From the NCBI GenBank assembly GCA_016710635.1, contig JADJVL010000007.1:1-64000 (forward strand): a stretch of 64,000 bases of DNA, in the 5' to 3' direction. The stretch comes from Holophagaceae bacterium (lineage in GTDB: Bacteria > Acidobacteriota > Holophagae > Holophagales > Holophagaceae). The position numbers and the translations under genes are program-made. Below, in pieces: positions 42,555 through 51,703 of this stretch (position 1 is the first letter of the stretch; each line of letters begins with the position of its first letter). Under the pieces are notes generated by a model, which had not been told where the DNA came from, ran no database searches, and saw only the letters and a list, made by a program, of their open reading frames with translations.

Positions 42555-43823
42555 CTACATCTTCCCGCAGACGCGCTCGATGGCATCCACCAGCGGGACG
42601 ATGGCCTCGTCCTTCAGGGAGCAGAAGGCGAGGCGAAGGCAGCGGGGGCCGTGGTTCACGACGCCCACGCGCTCCTCGGTGATGAGCCGCTGGCGCACGG
42701 CTTCGGCGTCCAGGCCCTCCCGCAGCTCCAGCAGGCAGAAGCAGCCGGCATTGAAGGGGAAGACCGTCCACTGCGGGGTGGGCCGCGAGACCGCCGCCTT
42801 CAGCAGCCGGTAGCGGCCTTCCAGGATGCCCCGCAGGCGCTCGAACTCGGCGTCGTGACGGGGATCCAGCAGTTCCTCCTCGATGAGGTACTGGCTCAGC
42901 CCCACGGGGCTGCCCACGCCGCTGCGGATGAGGCTCATGGACTTGTCCACGAGGATGGCCTCGGCGTCCTTGGCCACGCCGAAGGTGAGGAAACCCACCC
43001 GGGAGCCGAAGAAGCTCAGCTCCTTGGTGACGCCGTCGCACTTGAGCGGGATGAGGTTGGGATGCTTCCCGAGGAGGGAGAAGAAGAGGCTCTTGGAGGA
43101 CGCCACCTCCTCGAAGACCAGGCCGTGGTAGGCGTCGTCGCAGTAGACCACCACGCTGCGTTCCGCCGCCGCCTCCGTGAGCACACCCGCGATGGCCTCC
43201 AGTTCCGCCGGCGTGGGTGAATAGCCCGAGGGATTGCTGGGGAAGTTGAGGAGCACGTGGGCCCGGCCGGGCTGGGCGTCCAGGGCGGCTTTCAGTCCTG
43301 CCACATTGAAGCCGCTGCCTTCATAGAAGGGGAAGCGGACGAAGTCGCCTTCCAGCCGGATGCCGAAGATCTGCTCGTAGTTGTCCCAGTAGAGGTCCGG
43401 GAGGATGAGGGTGTCGCCGGGGTGGAAGAAGAGCTCCGCTGCCATGGAGATGGCATGGCAGATGCCCGCGCTCACCACCCCGAGGCCCACGCCTTCCATG
43501 CGGGGGTCCTCCTTCAGGAGCTTGGCGTGCCAGGCCTCCTTGGCCCGCATCCGCCCGCCGATGGGGGAGTAGAGGAAGGCGTCCTTGGCCGGCAGGTGGC
43601 CCAGGAGTTCCCCCAGCTTCGCCAGGGGCAGGGGGTTGCCTTCGCCGTCGGTGATCTGGCCGATGGTGGCGTTGATGGCGCAACCCGCCGCCTGACCCGC
43701 CTGGAAGGGAATGCCCTTGGGGAAGAAGGCCCGCCGCGCCAGGGGGGACAGGGCCTCCAGGACCTGGGGGGCCGTGGCGGCCAGACGGGCATTGCGGTCC
43801 TGGGCTTCGGGATGGAGCTTCAC
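42555..43823 (-). CDS. PLP-dependent aminotransferase, class I/II (second)
   Basis: 422 residues. Features: FLYSPIGGRMRAKEAWHAKLL, LLNFPSNPSGYSPT, VYCDDAYHGLVFEE and the lysine region KCDGVTKELSFFGSRVGFLTFG. The Lys in VTKE is the expected Schiff-base residue and FGSRVGF the phosphate-binding Arg. It differs clearly from the aminotransferase at 34603. The sequence style (PxGGRMRAKEAW) is that of large aromatic/aspartate-like enzymes; exact substrate unknown. It is divergent from clpB across an AT-rich 137-bp promoter region. Confidence 0.83.
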   Translation of the reverse strand: MKLHPEAQDRNARLAATAPQVLEALSPLARRAFFPKGIPFQAGQAAGCAINATIGQITDGEGNPLPLAKLGELLGHLPAKDAFLYSPIGGRMRAKEAWHAKLLKEDPRMEGVGLGVVSAGICHAISMAAELFFHPGDTLILPDLYWDNYEQIFGIRLEGDFVRFPFYEGSGFNVAGLKAALDAQPGRAHVLLNFPSNPSGYSPTPAELEAIAGVLTEAAAERSVVVYCDDAYHGLVFEEVASSKSLFFSLLGKHPNLIPLKCDGVTKELSFFGSRVGFLTFGVAKDAEAILVDKSMSLIRSGVGSPVGLSQYLIEEELLDPRHDAEFERLRGILEGRYRLLKAAVSRPTPQWTVFPFNAGCFCLLELREGLDAEAVRQRLITEERVGVVNHGPRCLRLAFCSLKDEAIVPLVDAIERVCGKM

Positions 43824-43867
43824 GGGGGCCTCGCGGGGAAGGACCAGCTTAGCAAAGCCCCGTGGAT

Positions 43868-43923
43868 CTTGATTTCCTGATCAAGTGACGAATATGCAAT
43901 TAGAAAATCTTAGTTGACAACTA
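43868..43923 (+). promoter_or_regulatory. Two perfect palindromes upstream of clpB
   Basis: CTTGAT-N6-ATCAAG (43868-43885) and TAGTTGACAACTA (43911-43923) lie in the AT-rich gap before clpB. The first overlaps a possible -35 TTGATT whose partner -10 would be TATGCA (18-base spacing); the second would then fall near the transcript start. Neither is a CIRCE element nor an exact HspR HAIR site, though CTTGA/TCAAG resembles HAIR half-sites with a shorter spacer. Heat-shock control is a hypothesis. Confidence 0.4.
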
Positions 43924-43960
43924 TCAAGTCTGCTTCGACTCTGAAAGATGGAGGAATTCC

Positions 43961-46528
<2,568 letters not shown>

Positions 46529-46573
46529 ACCAAGTTGTGGGTATCTTCGGGCTGACCGACTTCAGAAGGACCC

Positions 46574-47515
46574 ATGCTCGACGAGCCCATCCTCATCGTG
46601 GATGACGAGAGCAGCCTGCTCATGCTGCTTCAGGACTCCCTCGCCCAGGCGGGCTTCCGGGCCGTCACGGTGGGGTCCGCCCACGAAGCCTTGAAGCTGG
46701 TCCGCGCGCGCCACTTCCCCGTGGTGCTGACGGACCTGTACATGCCCGGCGGGCCTTCGGGTCTGGAGCTGATCCAGGCCATCCGCGCCCAGGATCCGCT
46801 GACCCTCTGCATCGTCATGACCGCCTTCGCCTCCGTGGAGTCCGCCATCGAAGCCCTGCAACTGGGGGCCTACGACTTCCTCCGCAAGCCCTTCCGCCAG
46901 CAGGAGCTGCATGCGGCCCTCAATCGCGCCCTGGACCACGGCCGGCTGAAGAAGGAGGTCGAGACCTACCGGACCAACCTCGAGAACCTGGTGCTGGAGC
47001 GCACCCGCGACGTGCAGGCCCTGTGCGACGACGTGGTGCGCCTGAACGACCTCACCCTGGCGGCCCAGGACCGCGCGGCCCAGGGTCCCGCCACCGAAGC
47101 GGAACTGCTGCAGCCCTTCTTCGATGACCTCGCGCTCCGCCACCGCCCGGACGGCTACGCCTGCGCCCTGGTGGAAGGGGGCCGCTGGCGCTACGCGCTG
47201 ACCAAGGGATCCCGGCCCTGGCCGGAGGCCGCCACCCTGGCAGCCTCCCCGAACCTGATGGAAGGTGGCGAAGCTTTGGAATGGCGCTGGGACCAGGGCT
47301 ATCCCGACGCCTTCCTGATTCCGCTCCGGGCCGCCGGTGAACTCCTGGGCGCGGTCCTGGTCGGGTACGACGCGCGGGGCGCCTTTTCGCCGGCGGAGCG
47401 GGGCATGGCCCTCTGGCGCCGGCAGGTGGAAGCCCTGGTCCACGGGATGCGCACCGCCCGGCACCTCGTGGCGGACGCCGCCGCCCGGGCCCGGCAGGAA
47501 GGGGCGGCCTCATGA
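46574..47515 (+). CDS. Response regulator with GAF-like output domain
   Basis: 313 residues. The receiver domain (1-125) has acidic D10/D11, phospho-acceptor D54 in LTDLYMPGG, T84 and K105 (RKPF). A helix (LKKEVETYRTNLENLVLERTRDVQAL) links it to a C-terminal domain of about 130 residues. That domain's strand pattern (GYACALVEGGRWRYALTKGS ... DAFLIPLRAAGELLGAVLVGY) resembles a GAF fold. No DNA-binding, GGDEF or kinase output is visible. The stop overlaps the ATG of the NagZ-like gene. No histidine kinase is adjacent. Confidence 0.8.
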   Translation: MLDEPILIVDDESSLLMLLQDSLAQAGFRAVTVGSAHEALKLVRARHFPVVLTDLYMPGGPSGLELIQAIRAQDPLTLCIVMTAFASVESAIEALQLGAYDFLRKPFRQQELHAALNRALDHGRLKKEVETYRTNLENLVLERTRDVQALCDDVVRLNDLTLAAQDRAAQGPATEAELLQPFFDDLALRHRPDGYACALVEGGRWRYALTKGSRPWPEAATLAASPNLMEGGEALEWRWDQGYPDAFLIPLRAAGELLGAVLVGYDARGAFSPAERGMALWRRQVEALVHGMRTARHLVADAAARARQEGAAS

Positions 47516-48528
47516 GTTCCTCCCAGCTGCTCTGGGCCGGCTTCATGGGCCAGGACGCCGCGGAGGTCGCCCTGCCGGGCGCTCCGGGGGGCGTCATCCT
47601 GTTCGCCCGGAACCTGGATCCGGATCCGGAGCGCGGACCCGCCCGGTGCAAGGCGCTGCTGGACGGACTCCAGGCCCGCTGGGGCGCGGAGCTGCCCCTC
47701 GCCATCGCCATTGACCAGGAAGGCGGTGCGGTCTCCCGCCTGCGGCCCTGGGTGGGGGAGACGCCCAGCTTCCGCCGCATCTGGGAAGACGGCGGGGCCG
47801 CCGCCTGCGAAGCCTGGGGCCGGCTCTGGGGCGAGGGACTCTCGCTCCTGGGCTTCAACGTGGACTTCGCGCCGGTAGCGGACCTCTGGGACGGGAACCC
47901 CGGCACGGGCATGGGCGACCGCTGCGCCAGCACGGACCCCGGAGCCGTGGCCGCCGCCGTGGGCGCCTTCCTGCACGGACTGGAATCCAAGGGCGTCCGC
48001 GGCTGTCTCAAACACTTTCCCGGCCTGGGTGGCACGCTGCTAGACAGCCACAAGGGTCTGCCCGAGGTCGAGGATCCCGCCCGCATCGCCGCCAACGCCC
48101 GGGCCTTCCAGATGCTGTCCAACGAGGACCGCCTCGTGATGGTGGCGCACCTGAAGACGCCGGCGACCGGCGGCCTGCCGGCCTCCCTGCACCGAGGTTC
48201 CGTGGTGGAGAACCCGTGGCGCGTCGCGGGGCGCTTCCTGCCGGACGACCTGGAGATGGGCGGCTGCGCGGACTGGGACTGGGACGCGCGGGTGCGGTTG
48301 AGCCTCGAGGCCGGTAACGAATGGCTGCTGGTCTGCCAGAGCGCGGCGGGGGTGGCGGCGTGTGCGGAGGCGGCGGAAGGGATGCCCGAATCGTTGTGGA
48401 GGCCTGCCGTGGCGAAGAGTCAGAGCATGCGGGCGAATCTGCCGGTACCGAAGGCGGGGGCGTTGGACCTGGCAGTCTGGGCGGATTGGGTGGCGCGGGT
48501 GAGGCGCGCGGGCGATGGGCTGGCCTGA
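47512..48528 (+). CDS. nagZ: GH3 beta-N-acetylhexosaminidase (NagZ-like)
   Basis: 338 residues. The NagZ features are present: IDQEGGAVSRLR, NVDFAPVADL, the catalytic loop KHFPGLGGTLLDSHKGLP (His general acid/base), and nucleophile Asp in FLPDDLEMGG. Removes GlcNAc from anhydro-muropeptides during peptidoglycan recycling in the cytoplasm; no signal peptide is seen, in agreement. ATGA coupling to a response regulator is unusual. The C-terminal third is shorter and more divergent than in proteobacterial NagZ, so another GH3 specificity is possible. Confidence 0.8.
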   Translation: MSSSQLLWAGFMGQDAAEVALPGAPGGVILFARNLDPDPERGPARCKALLDGLQARWGAELPLAIAIDQEGGAVSRLRPWVGETPSFRRIWEDGGAAACEAWGRLWGEGLSLLGFNVDFAPVADLWDGNPGTGMGDRCASTDPGAVAAAVGAFLHGLESKGVRGCLKHFPGLGGTLLDSHKGLPEVEDPARIAANARAFQMLSNEDRLVMVAHLKTPATGGLPASLHRGSVVENPWRVAGRFLPDDLEMGGCADWDWDARVRLSLEAGNEWLLVCQSAAGVAACAEAAEGMPESLWRPAVAKSQSMRANLPVPKAGALDLAVWADWVARVRRAGDGLA

Positions 48529-48580
48529 ACATCGGACCACCAGGCCGGACTGAGCTGGTCGGAGACCTCAGGAAGACACG

Positions 48581-48674
48581 GCCCTGGTTTGAACACAGGC
48601 ACCCTTTCAAAGTGCGGTTCGCGCAGTGTGCGAACCGTGCTTTGGAAGGGTGCTGGCAAGCGAAGCGCGGCAGG
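48581..48674 (+). repeat. Hairpin element 2A
   Basis: Stem of 24 pairs (48599-48622 with 48630-48653), starting GCACCC and ending GGGTGC, with three G-U pairs when read as plus-strand RNA and a 7-base loop. The 3' box reads GGCAAGCGAAGCGCGGCAGG, one base shorter than the consensus. The inner stem differs from 1A and 3A at many paired positions. Confidence 0.75.
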
Positions 48675-48779
48675 CCGGGGAACGGGGCTTTCGGGTTGAC
48701 TGGTGGATGGGGGAGGAGCGGACGGCGTTGGATTCCGGCCCAACTTGACCTTGCTCCCGGCCGGTGGAGGATTCATGCC

Positions 48780-48872
48780 CCTGGCGCGCTATCGCTTGCC
48801 TGCACCCTCGTTCGGCATGGTCCGGAACTGCACCGGACCACGCCGAACGAGGGTGCCTTTTTCAAAATCAAC
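48780..48872 (-). repeat. Hairpin element 2B
   Basis: On the minus strand: 5' box GTTGATTTTGAAAAAG, 24-bp stem (48802-48825 with 48833-48856) with one G-U pair, 7-base loop, then 3' box GGCAAGCGATAGCGCGCCAG. Read on the plus strand it is followed by GCCTTTTTC and could end transcription of the upstream nagZ transcript. Confidence 0.75.
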
Positions 48873-48977
48873 ACCCAACCCAGCATCAAGGCTCGGCTTG
48901 GGCGATGGGCGAAGAGCGGACGGCATTAGACTCCGGCCCAACTTGACCTTGCTCCCGGCCGGTGGAGGGTTCAGGCC

Positions 48978-49070
48978 CCTGGCGCGCTATCGCTGGCCTG
49001 CACCCTCGTTCGGCATGGTCCGGAACTGCACCGGACCACGTCGAACGAGGGTGCCTTTTTCAAAATCAAC
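48978..49070 (-). repeat. Hairpin element 2C
   Basis: Second copy of 2B inside the tandem repeat (stem 49000-49054). Differences include GGCCAGCG for GGCAAGCG in the 3' box and one stem substitution that changes a G-C pair to G-T on the plus strand. The stem remains foldable. Confidence 0.75.
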
Positions 49071-49115
49071 ACCCAACCCAGCTTCAAAGGTCGGCTTGGG
49101 CTGGGAAGAGGCTGC

Positions 49116-50258
49116 CTACTTCGCCGCCGCCTTCAGCGCATCGGCCTTGTCCGTCCGCTCCCAGGCGAACTCCGGCCGCCCGAAATGCCCGTACGCCGCC
49201 GTCGCCCGGTAGATGGGCTTCCGCAGGCCGAGAGTCTCGATCATGGCTTTCGGGGTGCAGCTGAAGACGTCGCGGACGGCGCGCTCGATGGCTTCCTCGG
49301 CGACGGCGTTCGTGCCGAAGGTCTCGACGCGGATGCTGACGGGCTCGGCGACGCCGATGGCGTATGCGAGCTGGATCTCGCAGCGGTCGGCGAGGCCGGC
49401 GGCGACGATGTTCTTGGCGATGTAGCGGGCCATGTAGGCGGCGCTGCGGTCCACCTTGCTGGGGTCCTTGCCGCTGAAGGCGCCGCCGCCGTGGCGGCCC
49501 GCGCCGCCGTAGGTGTCCACGATGATCTTGCGGCCCGTGAGGCCGCAGTCGCCCATGGGGCCGCCGATGACGAAGCGGCCCGTGGGGTTGATGTGGAACT
49601 TGGTGTGGGCGTCGAGGAGGCCCTCGGGCAGGGCGTAGCGGATGACCAGCTTTTCGATCTCCGCGTGGATGGTGGCGTTGGTGACCGCCTCGTCGTGCTG
49701 GGTGCTCACCACCACCGCGTCGATGCGCTTCACCGCCGCGCCCTCGTATTCCACGGTGACCTGGCTCTTGCCGTCGGGGCGCAGCCAGGGCAACTCGCCG
49801 CTCTTGCGGACTTCGGCGAGGCGCCGGGTCAGGCTGTGGGCGTACTGGATGGGGGCGGGCATCAGTTCCGGGGTCTCCCGGCAGGCGTAGCCGAACATCA
49901 GGCCCTGGTCGCCGGCGCCGCCGGTGTCCACGCCCATGGCGATGTCCGGGCTCTGCTGGTCCAGGGTGACGATGACGCCGCAGGTGTCGCAGTCGAAGCC
50001 CTTGGTGCTGTGGTCGTAGCCGATGCCCCGGACCACCTCGCGCACCAGCTTGGCCACGGGGATGTAGGTCTCCGTGGTGATTTCGCCGGCCACCACCACC
50101 AGGCCCGTGGTGGTCAGGGTCTCGCAGGCCACCCGGCTCTTGGGGTCGTCGGCGAGGGCGGCGTCCAGGACCGCGTCGGAGATCTGGTCGGCAATCTTGT
50201 CGGGATGGCCCTCGGTGACGCTTTCGGAGGTGAACAGGTGCTTGCCAGGCTTTGCCAT
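49116..50258 (-). CDS. metK: S-adenosylmethionine synthetase
   Basis: 380 residues. Makes SAM from Met and ATP. Conserved blocks: FTSESVTEGHPDKIADQISDAVLD (catalytic His), GAGDQGLMFGYA (ATP/K+ site), GGGAFSGKDPSKVDRSAAYMARY (P-loop) and the C-terminal YGHFGRPEFAWE. The start at 50258 has GGAG upstream and gives the exact family N-terminus. The leader contains a terminator-like hairpin. Transcribed toward the hairpin-repeat region, which may supply its 3' end. Confidence 0.95.
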   Translation of the reverse strand: MAKPGKHLFTSESVTEGHPDKIADQISDAVLDAALADDPKSRVACETLTTTGLVVVAGEITTETYIPVAKLVREVVRGIGYDHSTKGFDCDTCGVIVTLDQQSPDIAMGVDTGGAGDQGLMFGYACRETPELMPAPIQYAHSLTRRLAEVRKSGELPWLRPDGKSQVTVEYEGAAVKRIDAVVVSTQHDEAVTNATIHAEIEKLVIRYALPEGLLDAHTKFHINPTGRFVIGGPMGDCGLTGRKIIVDTYGGAGRHGGGAFSGKDPSKVDRSAAYMARYIAKNIVAAGLADRCEIQLAYAIGVAEPVSIRVETFGTNAVAEEAIERAVRDVFSCTPKAMIETLGLRKPIYRATAAYGHFGRPEFAWERTDKADALKAAAK

Positions 50259-50313
50259 GGGTACTCCAGGGGGGCGGCCAAGGGCCATTCGGGTGAAATC
50301 GGGGACCGGGAAG

Positions 50314-50340
50314 AAAAAACCGGGGCTGGGAGCGCCCCGG
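50314..50340 (-). promoter_or_regulatory. Terminator-like hairpin in the metK leader
   Basis: On the minus strand CCGGGGC pairs with GCCCCGG over a 7-base loop and is followed directly by TTTTTT, about 56 bases before the metK start. Nothing else on this strand ends here, because the neighbour is divergent, so the hairpin would act within the metK leader. A possible -10 (TATGCT) lies a few bases upstream of it. No SAM riboswitch aptamer of a known class could be recognised. Confidence 0.45.
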
Positions 50341-50447
50341 AAGGGTTGACCAGCATACCATCCGCGGGCGGGGGAAGCTCGGCGCGCCGGCCCGAGCGGT
50401 GCTATGGTGGGAGCACCCAATCTGGACATGAAATCAAGGAGATCCCC

Positions 50448-51611
50448 ATGATCCGATCCCGCCTGAATCCGGCGATGCCTTTCGCCTTGGCCGCCACCGT
50501 CCTGATGGTCGCCCCGGGGTGCAAGTACTTCAAGAAAGGCGGCGCCGAGGAGAGCAAGGAGATCAAGGAGCTGACCCAGAAGGCCGCGGAGCTGGACAAG
50601 GCCAACCAGGAGCAGCAGAAGGCGGGCGCGAGCCAGCAGTCCAAGCTGGCCCAGGCCGGGGCGGGCGACGTGCCCCTGAACCCCGCCACCATGCAGCTCA
50701 CCGACGAGCAGAAGAAGGCCCTCGAAGAGCGCATCAAGAACGAGAAGAACACCACCTACCAGGCCCTGCTGCAGGAAGTCCTCGACAAGGACAAGCAGAT
50801 CAAGGAGCTCAACGACAAGGTCAACAAGCTCAAAGCCCTCCTGCCCCGGCCCGACCTCGCCGGCCCCAACGACAGCCACTACGGCATGGCCCTGCGCTTC
50901 CTCAAGAAGCGCGGCGTGGGCGAGGACGAGGCCAAGCAGCTGGTCTCCCGGGTGAACCTCATGGACAAGATGGCCCCGGGCTTCGAGGTCTACCACTTCT
51001 ACGCCAACGGCGTGTACGGCTCCTGGGTCGCCCAGGGCAAGGCCAAGATCACCCCCAACGACCTGCAGCGCCAGGAGCGCGAGAAGGTCGAAGGGGAGCG
51101 GGACACCGCCGTCGCCCAGAACGAGAAGCTCCAGGAGGACGTGAACGATCTCGCCACCCTCAAGAAGCAGCTCGAGTCGGACGTCACGGGCCTGCGCAAG
51201 GAGAAGACCGACCTGGAGACCAAGATCCTCGGCCTCTCCGAGACCAACGAGAAGCAGAAGGCCAAGCTGAACTCCATGCACTACATCCTGGGCGTCAGCA
51301 AGGCCCTCCAGGACCGCGGGGTCATCGTGGTGCCGGTCTTCGCCAAGGATCGCGCCGGCGCCAAGTGGTCCGACGAGGTGTTTGAAAAGGAGTCCAAGGA
51401 TCTGGATCTCCGGTCCAACAAGTCGCTGACCATCACGGCGGCTGAGCTCGGCCTGAAGAAAATCGGCAAAATCAGCGTCGTCCCCGGATCCCTCACCAAG
51501 GACGAGCACTACAAGCTGGCCATCAGCGAGGACAAGACCACCGCCACCCTCACCTTCCTGGTGCCCGAACGGTTCCGGAACGAGAAGGTGGTCTTCGCCG
51601 TCAGCGAGTAA
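50448..51611 (+). CDS. Coiled-coil envelope protein, putative lipoprotein, unknown function
   Basis: 387 residues. The N-terminal signal (MPFALAATVLMVAPGC) ends at a Cys with a weak lipobox. Next come a charged helix (EESKEIKELTQKAAELDKANQEQQ), a second helix with a conserved-looking segment FYANGVYGSWVAQGKAK, and a long coiled coil (about residues 205-280, EREKVEGERDTAVAQNEKLQEDVNDLATLKKQLESDV onward). A C-terminal beta-rich domain of about 100 residues ends it. AAGGAG precedes the ATG. No family known to me. It may be a periplasmic spacer or tether protein. Divergent from metK. Confidence 0.65.
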   Translation: MIRSRLNPAMPFALAATVLMVAPGCKYFKKGGAEESKEIKELTQKAAELDKANQEQQKAGASQQSKLAQAGAGDVPLNPATMQLTDEQKKALEERIKNEKNTTYQALLQEVLDKDKQIKELNDKVNKLKALLPRPDLAGPNDSHYGMALRFLKKRGVGEDEAKQLVSRVNLMDKMAPGFEVYHFYANGVYGSWVAQGKAKITPNDLQRQEREKVEGERDTAVAQNEKLQEDVNDLATLKKQLESDVTGLRKEKTDLETKILGLSETNEKQKAKLNSMHYILGVSKALQDRGVIVVPVFAKDRAGAKWSDEVFEKESKDLDLRSNKSLTITAAELGLKKIGKISVVPGSLTKDEHYKLAISEDKTTATLTFLVPERFRNEKVVFAVSE

Positions 51612-51703
51612 CCAGTTTTCTTCTTGATCTTTCCCTTTGCCAGCCCATTGCAGTGGTCCTATCGTGAGGCCACTTCCATTCACACATTCTGCGAGGTGAC
51701 CCC

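Larger units (their letters stand above)
48709..49101 (+). repeat. Tandem direct repeat, 198-bp unit, two copies
   Basis: Copy one runs from about 48709 to 48903 and copy two from about 48907 to 49101, at a period of 198 bases. Only scattered substitutions separate them (for example ATTCCGGCCC against ACTCCGGCCC). Each unit contains one complete minus-strand hairpin element. The copies diverge just after the shared CGGCTTGGG. Confidence 0.8.
48529..49115. other. 587-bp non-coding region with three hairpin elements
   Basis: Holds element 2A (plus, 48581-48674), element 2B (minus, 48780-48872) and element 2C (minus, 48978-49070). 2B and 2C lie in two tandem copies of a 198-bp unit. No gene recognised; open frames here only translate the repeat. 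Confidence 0.7.

Noticed and set aside
48529..49115. CRISPR array
   Set aside because: Only two tandem 198-bp units plus an inverted copy; no short regular repeat-spacer pattern and no cas gene.
48321..49264. Coding frames through the repeat regions (peptides such as RYRLPAPSFGMV)
   Set aside because: Similar peptides recur at each repeat locus because the repeats are translated; no ribosome sites, and the frames overlap real genes.
49185..50447. Long plus-strand open frame opposite metK leading into the coiled-coil gene
   Set aside because: Its sequence is the mirror of metK codons in high-GC DNA; the signal peptide and AAGGAG site place the real start at 50448.
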